This document shows, in pieces, positions 57,715 to 64,000 of a DNA stretch of 64,000 nt. The notes beneath the pieces are model-generated. The model searched no databases and had not been told where the DNA came from. It saw nothing but the letters and a program-made list of their open reading frames with translations. The stretch spans positions 5,146,001 through 5,210,000 of the forward strand of contig NZ_SHLD01000001.1 in NCBI RefSeq assembly GCF_004217615.1, read 5' to 3'. Source of the DNA: Micromonospora kangleipakensis (GTDB taxonomy: Bacteria > Actinomycetota > Actinomycetes > Mycobacteriales > Micromonosporaceae). The position numbers and the translations under genes are program-made. Numbering within the stretch: position 1 is the stretch's first letter; each line of letters opens with the position of its first letter.

Positions 57715-60060
57715 TCAGACGACGTGTCGGCGGACCAGCACCCGCAGCGTCACGTAGCCGGGCAGCACCGGCAGCCAGAAGGTGGCCAGCCGGTACACCA
57801 GCACCCCGGCGACCGCCGTGTCCACCCCGACCCCGTACAGCAGCAGGCCGGAGACGAGCGCCGCCTCGGTGGCCCCCAGCCCGCCGGGGGTCGGGGCGGC
57901 GGACGACACCCCCTCCCCGACGACGCAGACCAGCAGCACCGGCGCGACGAGCGCGGGCTCGACCGGCAGGCCGACGGCGAGGAGCGACAGGCAGAGCGCG
58001 GTGCCGTACGCGAGGGTGAGCCCCAGGCTCGCCGCCAGCAGCCGGGTGATCCGTCCGCTGCGGGCCAGCGAGCGTAGCGCCTGCGCCGCCTGGCGCCGGG
58101 CCGCGCCGACCCGCGCGCGCAGCCGGGGTACGGCCAGCGTCGCGGCGACGATCAGCAGCACCGCCAGCACGGCCAGCAGCACGAACAGCCCCCGCCCGGT
58201 GGCGGCGCCCACCAGATGGCGGCGCGCGCCGCGGGCGAACGGCAGCAGGACGGGCAGCAGCAGGCCGACGGAGACGATGCCCGAGATCCGGTCCACGGCG
58301 ACCGCGGTGGCCGCGGCCGGGACCGGCAGGCCCTGCTGGCGCAGGTAGCGGATGCTCAGCGCGGCGCCACCGACGGCGCCCGGGGCGAGCCGGTTGACGA
58401 ACGACGCGGCCACCTGCACCGCGACCGTCCGGCCGAGCGGCACCCGGCCGGCGGCGGCGAGGCGCAGCACCAGCGCGCTCAGCAGGTAGGTGGTGGCCGA
58501 GGCCAGCAGGGCGCCGGTCACGGCCAGCGGGTCGGCGTGCAGCACGGCGTGCAGCGCGGCCCGCACCTGGCCGAGCTGCGGCAGCAGGAAATGCACCAGC
58601 AGACCGAGCATGACCAGCAGGAACACGTCGCGTCGGGTGATCCGGACGACCCGGGCCAGCCGGTCCTGCCGGCCGGGGCACCGGCGCGCGATCTCGTCGC
58701 GGAGGTCCGCCAGCAGGCCGGGGCGGGTATCGGCCAGGGCGCGACCGGCCCGGGACAGCAGCGCCGGTTGCAGCCAGCGCAGCGTGTCGGCGACCGGACC
58801 GGCGCCGAGCTGCCGGATCGCGGCGTCGACGGCCGGCCGTACGCCGGCCAGCGCGGCCAGCGTGACCAGGAGCTCCACCAGGTCGCGGGCCTGCTGCTCG
58901 GCCGAGGCGTCCTCGGTGCCGAAGCCGAGGTCGACCAGCCAGGCCGAGGAGTCGGCGACCAGCACGTTGGCCGCCCGCAGGTCCCGGTGGGCCAGGCCGG
59001 CCCGGTGCAGCCGGGCCACCTGCCGGCAGACGTCGTCGAGGACGTCCGGCCCGAGGTCGGCCGCGTCCAGGGCGTCGAGCGGCCGGCCGGGCACGAACTC
59101 CAGGACCAGCAGCGCGTCGCCCACCGCGTCGGTTGCGGTGGTGACCAGGTTCGGGGTACGCACCCCGGCCCGCTCGGCGAGCAGCAGCAGGTACGCCTCG
59201 TGCTCGTTCTTCTGCTTCGCCGTCACGTACGGCGGCTCGTCGGCGATGCCCCGGTAGCGCAGCCGGCGGTAGAGCTTGTAGAGCCAGTCGGCGTCCCGCT
59301 GGCGGCCACCGGTGACCTTGACGAAGAGGCGTCGTCCCTCGGTGGTGGTGACCTGCCACGGGCGGGAGCCCCGGGCGTCGCCCCGGACCGGCGTCAGCTC
59401 GGCCACCTCGACGCCCCGGCCGAGGAGGACCTGTCGGAGCCGCCGGGCCGAGTCGCCGGGGCCAACGTCGCCGACGATCAGCCGGGTGAGGCTGGCGGCG
59501 AACCAGCCGAGCAGGAACCCGCCGAGCACGTCGACCGGCAGATGGGCGCCGACGTGGATCCGGGCGGTGCCGACCGCCGCCACGGCGAGCCAGACCAGGC
59601 CGCGCAGCCGGGCGGGCAGGGCCGGGGCGAGCACCACGGCGAGCGCGGTAACCACCGCCATGTGCCCGGAGGGGTACCCGAACCGCCCGGTGACCGTGTC
59701 GTGGAACCGGATGTCGGCCAGGAACCCGCCGGGTCGCGCCCGGCCGATCAGGGTTTTGCCGAGGAGGGCCGACCAGTAGGCGAGGTTGCCGGCGATCAGC
59801 AGGTCCCGGGCCAGGCCGATCCGCCGGGCCGCGACCGCGCCGGCCGCCGCCACCAGCACCGCCGGGTACGCGCCGAGCTGCATGACCAGGACCAGGGCCG
59901 GTCCGACCGGCCCGGGGATCTGGTTGACCAGGGCGAAGAGGTCCCGTTCCCAGCGGCCGGGCGGCCGGTGCCGGGCCCACAGGCTGACCGCGACGAGCAG
60001 CCCGCCGGAGACCGTCAGGCTGAACACCAGCGCCGGCGACGGCCGGTGGGTCCGGGGCAT
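57715..60060 (-). CDS. Three-domain fusion: PAP2 phosphatase, kinase-like, LPG-flippase-like
   Basis: Protein of 781 residues. Residues 1-~200: PAP2 phosphatase with KTLIGRARPGGF, YPSGHMAVVTA and GTARIHVGAHLPVD. Residues ~225-430: protein-kinase-like (LFVKVTGG Lys, LVLEFVPGRPLD, LHRAGLAHRDLRAANVLV, WLVDLGFG). Residues ~455-780: UPF0104/MprF-type flippase domain with 7-8 helices (ASFVNRLAPGAVGG, AAPTPGGLGATEAALVS). Probably handles a lipid-linked substrate at the membrane. ATG 60060 is used; no strong Shine-Dalgarno. Reading further upstream in this frame is rejected because it lies across a carboxypeptidase gene. Confidence 0.82.
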   Translation of the reverse strand: MPRTHRPSPALVFSLTVSGGLLVAVSLWARHRPPGRWERDLFALVNQIPGPVGPALVLVMQLGAYPAVLVAAAGAVAARRIGLARDLLIAGNLAYWSALLGKTLIGRARPGGFLADIRFHDTVTGRFGYPSGHMAVVTALAVVLAPALPARLRGLVWLAVAAVGTARIHVGAHLPVDVLGGFLLGWFAASLTRLIVGDVGPGDSARRLRQVLLGRGVEVAELTPVRGDARGSRPWQVTTTEGRRLFVKVTGGRQRDADWLYKLYRRLRYRGIADEPPYVTAKQKNEHEAYLLLLAERAGVRTPNLVTTATDAVGDALLVLEFVPGRPLDALDAADLGPDVLDDVCRQVARLHRAGLAHRDLRAANVLVADSSAWLVDLGFGTEDASAEQQARDLVELLVTLAALAGVRPAVDAAIRQLGAGPVADTLRWLQPALLSRAGRALADTRPGLLADLRDEIARRCPGRQDRLARVVRITRRDVFLLVMLGLLVHFLLPQLGQVRAALHAVLHADPLAVTGALLASATTYLLSALVLRLAAAGRVPLGRTVAVQVAASFVNRLAPGAVGGAALSIRYLRQQGLPVPAAATAVAVDRISGIVSVGLLLPVLLPFARGARRHLVGAATGRGLFVLLAVLAVLLIVAATLAVPRLRARVGAARRQAAQALRSLARSGRITRLLAASLGLTLAYGTALCLSLLAVGLPVEPALVAPVLLVCVVGEGVSSAAPTPGGLGATEAALVSGLLLYGVGVDTAVAGVLVYRLATFWLPVLPGYVTLRVLVRRHVV

Positions 60061-60278
60061 TCCCGGCCCTAGCGGGCGTCCGGCGGGCGCGGGCCGCCGG
60101 TACGCGGGGCCGGGCCCGGCTGGGACGTCCTCCGGCCGGCTGCCGCGCTGTCCCGCATGGGTCGACCATAGGGCGACCCCGGGGCGCGACGGGCCGCAAC
60201 CGGGGCGATTCGTCCCCTCCCCGCGCCGGGCGGCCCGGCCGGAGCCGGGGCTGGGCGCGGCGGCGGCCGGGGCCGGGA

Positions 60279-61550
60279 CTAGGCGCGGCGGCGGCCGGTC
60301 GGGCGGGGGCGACGGCGGGCGACCAGCACCGCCACCAGCACCCCGACGATGGTGGCGCCGCCGGCGACCGGCCCGATGACCCGCCAGTCCCCCTCGGCCA
60401 TCCGGCGGGCGGCGGTCGCGGCGGGGCCGTGCCACGGGGCGGGCGTGGTCGGCGGGGCCGGGGAGCCGCTCGGGGCGGCCTCCGCCGCGTCCAGCTCGCC
60501 CGGCTCGACGAGCCGACCGACCGAGGCGTCCCGGGGCAGCGCGAAGCCCCAGTCCAGCAGCTGGGCGCCCTGCTGCCAGCCGCGGACCGGCCGGGCCTCG
60601 GCGCCGAGCAGGGTGACCACCAGTCGCCGGCCGTTGCGCTGGGCGGCGCCGACGTAGCTGTGCCGGGCCAGCTCGGTGAAGCCGGTTTTGCCGCCGAGCG
60701 CCCCCGGGTACCGGTAGATGAGCTGGTTCTCGTTCTGGATCTGGAACCCGCCCTTCTTGAGCGCGGGCTGGGCCGGGATCTGGGTCCGCTCGGTGAGCGC
60801 GTACCGGCGGAACAGCGGGTTGGCGAAGCAGGACCGGGCGATCAGGGCGAGGTCGTACGCGCTGGTGAACTGCCCCTTGCCGTCCAGGCCGGAGGGGGTG
60901 ACCGCGTGGGTCTGTCGGGCGCCGAGCCGGCGGGCCTCCTCGTTCATCGCGCGGACCCCGCCGGTCACGCCCCCGGTGCCACCGCCGAGCCGGGCCAGCA
61001 CGTTCGCCGCCTCGTTGCCGGAGTTGAGCAGCAGCCCCAGCCAGACCGTCTCGACGGTGTACCGGCCGCCCACGAGCAGGCCGACAGCGGAGCTGCCCGG
61101 GGCGATCTTCAGGTCGCCCCGGGTCACGGTGACCACCTGCTTCGGGTCGAGCTTCGGCATCATGGTGGCCGCCAGCAGCAGCTTCTGGGTGCTCGCCGGG
61201 GTGCCGTACTCGTGCGGGCCGCAGGCGCCGAGCACCGCGCCGGTGTCCAGGTCGGCGACGAGCCAGGACGTCGCGGTGACCGCCGGCGGGGCCGGCGCGC
61301 CGGCCGGCGCGACCAGTCCCGGCGTGTCGAGCTGCTCGCCACCGACCACCCGGTCCTGCGGCACGGCTGGCGGGGGCACCGGCTGGGGCGGCCGGGACAC
61401 CTTCGGGGCCGGCGCCTTCGGGCAGGGCAGCGGCGCGCGGGCGGCCCGCGCGCCCGGCGCGGCCTGGGCGGGCGCGGCGTGCGCCGGCACGGTCGGCACG
61501 ACGGTCACGAGTACGGCGGCGGTGGCGGCGGCCAGGACCCGGGCTCTCAT
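60279..61550 (-). CDS. D-alanyl-D-alanine carboxypeptidase, paralogue
   Basis: Second S11 enzyme, 423 residues, closely related to the one at 55453: SxxK in PASTQKLLLAATMM, SxN in NSGNEAANVLARL, KTG in GGKTGFTELARH, and a C-terminal anchor (GGATIVGVLVAVLVAR). The signal peptide ends in AHAAPAQ. ATG 61550 or an upstream GTG starts it. Paralogues in one neighbourhood suggest duplication with the intervening genes. The 218-base gap 60061-60278 shows no gene. Confidence 0.92.
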   Translation of the reverse strand: MRARVLAAATAAVLVTVVPTVPAHAAPAQAAPGARAARAPLPCPKAPAPKVSRPPQPVPPPAVPQDRVVGGEQLDTPGLVAPAGAPAPPAVTATSWLVADLDTGAVLGACGPHEYGTPASTQKLLLAATMMPKLDPKQVVTVTRGDLKIAPGSSAVGLLVGGRYTVETVWLGLLLNSGNEAANVLARLGGGTGGVTGGVRAMNEEARRLGARQTHAVTPSGLDGKGQFTSAYDLALIARSCFANPLFRRYALTERTQIPAQPALKKGGFQIQNENQLIYRYPGALGGKTGFTELARHSYVGAAQRNGRRLVVTLLGAEARPVRGWQQGAQLLDWGFALPRDASVGRLVEPGELDAAEAAPSGSPAPPTTPAPWHGPAATAARRMAEGDWRVIGPVAGGATIVGVLVAVLVARRRPRPTGRRRA

Positions 61551-61604
61551 GACCACGCAGACTAACCCGCAAGATCGCTTGGCCGCGGCCGACCCCGGGG
61601 TCCG

Positions 61605-61843
61605 CCGGCGGCCGGATCTGCTACGCCGGTGATGTCGCCGGCCTGCGGCGCTCGGCGACCCTGACCGGTCGCCACCTCGACCACCGGGCGGCCCTGCGCG
61701 ACCCGGTCCGCCGCCCGACCGGAGAGCTGCCGATCCGCAGCGCCGACGGCGGGCGGGTGGTCTTCACCGGCACCCCCGCCGACCTGGTCGCGCACGGCGA
61801 CACCGTCACCGCCCGCCACCTGCGCCGGTACGTCTCCGGGTGA
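61605..61843 (+). pseudogene. UvrA-like fragment with internal deletion
   Basis: In frame: ICYAGDVAGLRRSATLTGRH, the part of UvrA-like proteins before the second Walker A, then after SADGGRV the far C-terminus VVFTGTPADLVAHGDTVTAR and HLRRYVSG with a stop at 61841-61843. The second ATPase core is missing, and so is the N-terminal half. Relic of a UvrA2/DrrC-type gene. Confidence 0.7.
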
Positions 61844-61863
61844 CCGGCCGGCCCACCGCCCGG

Positions 61864-62307
61864 TCAACGGGCGGCGGGGCCGTCCCGGGCCGGGTCGATC
61901 CGCCGGAGCCAGCGTCGCTGCCACGGCGTCTCGACCGCGCGCGGATGGTGGTGCGCGCGTACCCAGGCCACCGCCCGCTCCGCGGGCAGCCCGTCGAGGA
62001 CGGCGAGCGCGGCGAGCGCGGTGCCGGTCCGGCCGACACCGCCCCGGCAGGCGATCTCCACCCGCTCCCCCGCGTACGCCCGCCGCCGTGCCTCGCGCAG
62101 CGCGTCGAGCGCGTCGGCGCGGTCCAGCGGCAGCCAGAAGTCGGGCCAGCGGATCCGCCGGTGCGGCCAGGCGGGGTAAGGGCCGGGGGCGAGCAGCAGG
62201 GCGAAGTCGGCCGGCGAGGCGGCGTCGGCGATCCGCCGCCCGCGCACCACGGCCCCGCCGGGCAGCGTCACCAGCCCGGCCCGGTCCACCCAGGAGTCCC
62301 CTGCCAT
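61864..62307 (-). CDS. Protein tyrosine/dual-specificity phosphatase-like
   Basis: Protein of 147 residues: P-loop ACRGGVGRTGTALAAL (CX5R) and general-acid region near WLPLDRADALDAL. Short single-domain phosphatase of the actinobacterial type; target unknown. ATG 62307 with GGGGG upstream. Confidence 0.8.
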   Translation of the reverse strand: MAGDSWVDRAGLVTLPGGAVVRGRRIADAASPADFALLLAPGPYPAWPHRRIRWPDFWLPLDRADALDALREARRRAYAGERVEIACRGGVGRTGTALAALAVLDGLPAERAVAWVRAHHHPRAVETPWQRRWLRRIDPARDGPAAR

Positions 62308-62678
62308 CGCCCCCATTGTGCCGCCGCCGGGAATGCGGGACGCCCGCCGGACCACTGTCGGGCGGGCATCCCGCTCTGGTCCGGGCCCTGCCCGGTGCGA
62401 TCGGTCAGCGACCGCTCAGCCCGAAGCGCTCGCGGCGACGCCAGGCCAGGGTCAGCAGCATCAGCACGGCACCGGCGCCCACCAGCCCGCCACCGGACCC
62501 GAGCTCGGGTGCGCTGTCGGGACCTGCTCCGGCGGCGCGGCACACCGCTATGCCTCACGCCACTCTCCACTCCAAAAAGCGGACAGACGTGCCCATTGGT
62601 CGTTTTCTAGCACTAACGACTAGGACTCAGTGGTGCTATTCGACCCTTTTACGCCTTCAAGCGTTTATGCGAGTTTCG
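62308..62678. other. Gap with anchor-like fragment and AT-richer patch
   Basis: On the minus strand 62405-62550 reads ...SAPELGSGGGLVGAGAVLML then WRRRERFGLSGR and a stop: a C-terminal single helix with basic tail, perhaps the relic of a surface protein. Bases 62560-62680 are visibly less G+C-rich than the surroundings, without gene or clear promoter. Confidence 0.35.
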
Positions 62679-63914
62679 CTAGGAGCGACCGCCGGCCGGC
62701 GCTGTGCCGGCTGCCACCTCGTGGAGCATCTGCTCGATCCGGTCGACCCCGGCCCGCAGCGACATCTCCCGCAGGTAGGCCTCACGTCCCCGGCGGCCCA
62801 TGTCGGCGCGGGCCGGCGGCGGGATGGCGGAGGCCAGCCAGAACCGGTCGGCCAGCGCGGCCCAGTCCTCCGGCGGGCAGGAGAGCCCTGCCCGGGCCCG
62901 CTCCACCAGCTCGACGGTGTCGCCGCCGGCCGAGGCGACCACGGGCGAGGCGCAGGAGAGGGCCGCCTGCAGCTTCCCGGGCACCATGCCGCGCAGCTCC
63001 GGCAGGTCCCGCAGCATCACCAGCTGGTAGTCCGCCGCCGCGTACAGCTCCGGCATGTCGACCGGTGAGCGCCGCTCCACGAAGCGGACGTTCTCCGCCC
63101 GGAGCTCGGCGGCGAGCCCCCGCACCCGCCGCTCCTCCGCGCCCGAGCCGACCAGGACCAGGTCCATCCGATCGTCCAGCGCCGCCGCCGCGCGCACCGC
63201 GGTCTCCAGACCCTGCCGTACGCCGATCGTGCCGGCGTGCATCACCACGCACCGGCCGTCCCGGCGGACCAGCCGGCGGGCGGCCCGGCTCGGCTCGGTC
63301 GGGTGGAAGATCCGTTCGTCGGTCCAGTTGAGCACGTTCCGCACCCGGGCCGGGTCGGCGCCGCCGTCGGAGACCAGGTCGCGCATGGACGGTGCGCTGA
63401 CCGCGATGCCGTCGGCCTCCGAGTAGAGCCGACGCAGGGTGGCACCGACCCGCCCCGACCAGCGTCGGGTGTCGGCGCCGCGGGACGGGTCCTCCTCGGG
63501 CCAGACGTCCTGCACGTGCAGCACGGTCGGCACCCGGCCGAGCAGCCGGAGCAGGCCGGCGGCGGCGAAGGTGACCGCCGGAAGCTGGAAGACGTACAGG
63601 GCGTCGACGTCGCCGAGGTAGCGCCGGCCGGTGAGCGCCACGCTGCCGGCGAAGGACAGCCAGCTGGCCATCCGCGCCCGCGTGGACCCGTCGCCCCCGG
63701 CGTACCGGGGCACCCGGCGGACCGTCAGCCGCTCGCTGCGCGTCTGGTGCCGCCAGCGCTGCCGCCAGCCCGGATAGACATGCCCGCCGGGGTAGTCCGG
63801 GAAGCCGGTCAGGACGCGGACCTCGTGCCCGCGGGCGGCCAGCTCCTCCGCCAGGCTGCCGGGGATGAACGCCGGCTCCGGCGGGAAGTGGTACGAGAGG
63901 ATGCCGATCTTCAT
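62679..63914 (-). CDS. Family 4 glycosyltransferase (WcaI/WbuB-like)
   Basis: GT-B fold glycosyltransferase of 411 residues: N-terminal KIGILSYHFPPEPAFIPGSL and VLTGFPDYPGGHVYPG, the typical WcaI/WbuB start; VVMHAGTIGVRQGLE and the nucleotide-sugar site VPGKLQAALSCASPVVASAG. Probably builds exopolysaccharide or a glycolipid. ATG 63914 near the window end. Confidence 0.9.
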   Translation of the reverse strand: MKIGILSYHFPPEPAFIPGSLAEELAARGHEVRVLTGFPDYPGGHVYPGWRQRWRHQTRSERLTVRRVPRYAGGDGSTRARMASWLSFAGSVALTGRRYLGDVDALYVFQLPAVTFAAAGLLRLLGRVPTVLHVQDVWPEEDPSRGADTRRWSGRVGATLRRLYSEADGIAVSAPSMRDLVSDGGADPARVRNVLNWTDERIFHPTEPSRAARRLVRRDGRCVVMHAGTIGVRQGLETAVRAAAALDDRMDLVLVGSGAEERRVRGLAAELRAENVRFVERRSPVDMPELYAAADYQLVMLRDLPELRGMVPGKLQAALSCASPVVASAGGDTVELVERARAGLSCPPEDWAALADRFWLASAIPPPARADMGRRGREAYLREMSLRAGVDRIEQMLHEVAAGTAPAGGRS

Positions 63915-64000
63915 GCGTCGACCCCCGGCGCGGCGGCCCGGCGGCGGGCCGCCGGCACCCCGTACGATGCCGACAACCCCTCTGCGTCCGGCCGCAACCG

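Noticed and set aside
60064..61572. Upstream extension of the three-domain fusion gene
   Set aside because: The extension is an alternate frame of the D,D-carboxypeptidase gene at 60279 and gives no recognisable protein.
1..64000. CRISPR arrays, rRNA genes, biosynthetic assembly lines, prophage structural genes
   Set aside because: No regularly spaced repeats with unique spacers, no rRNA-like sequence, no PKS/NRPS modules and no capsid or tail proteins were seen on either strand.

Overview
The window is very G+C-rich DNA with strong third-position G/C bias, frequent GTG starts, 4-8 base stop/start overlaps and few mobile genes. Together with the gene content (Tat/Sec-exported cell-wall enzymes, F420-type oxidoreductases, BlaI/M56 pair, DUF6058/DUF6193-like proteins) this points to a filamentous actinobacterium, most likely Micromonosporaceae. 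The family assignment is inference.

Layout. 0.2-4.2 kb: a divergent copper module (CopB-type P-ATPase and Met-rich multicopper oxidase) with two near-identical CsoR-type operators between the genes. 4.2-8.5 kb: three exported peptidases (two NlpC/P60, one C39) separated by debris, including a decayed 3' fragment of nuoN. 8.9-17.4 kb: a complete eight-gene minus-strand operon for a complex I-like membrane complex (nuoA, a fused NuoB/NuoD-like protein with a very His/Met-rich linker, nuoH, J, K, L, M, N) that has no NADH module (no nuoE, F, G) and no recognisable N2-cluster ligands. 17.7-23.2 kb: GH3 lipoprotein, methyltransferase, MerR, LexA with SOS box, then small DNA-binding genes and a broken restriction/helicase gene ending at tRNA-Arg. 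23.8-25.7 kb: RtcB RNA ligase downstream of three structurally irregular tRNA genes (Trp, Glu, Gly), themselves downstream of a short peptide ORF and an intrinsic terminator. 25.8-34.5 kb: phosphotransferase-like, HEAT-like and DUF genes, a BlaI/M56/PAP2 regulon with two operators, and a Tet(M)/OtrA-like ribosomal protection factor with an overlapping upstream ORF. 34.7-37.5 kb: an IS607-type element (serine transposase plus TnpB) sitting precisely inside a padR gene; the neighbouring padR-linked gene is also broken. 37.5-45.4 kb: esterase, MDR oxidoreductase, Fe-S protein with an altered CDGSH motif, and a MarR-controlled flavin/F420 operon. 45.5-50.1 kb: a tRNA fragment, GntR regulator, aceE with an operator-overlapped promoter, and an IS982 copy with perfect ends. 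50.1-64 kb: membrane hydrolase, DinB, exported metalloprotease, VanX-like dipeptidase, two paralogous D,D-carboxypeptidases, a three-domain PAP2-kinase-flippase fusion, decayed ftsX and uvrA fragments, a tyrosine phosphatase and a glycosyltransferase.

Themes. Cell-wall turnover recurs (NlpC/P60, GH3, VanX, two DacA-type enzymes, PAP2, BlaI/M56). Copper handling is clear at the left end, and metal-binding sequence recurs inside the complex I-like operon. RNA repair is the other notable theme (RtcB plus unusual tRNAs). The most unusual items are the NADH-module-free complex I cluster and the RtcB/irregular-tRNA cluster. No rRNA genes and no CRISPR array were seen.
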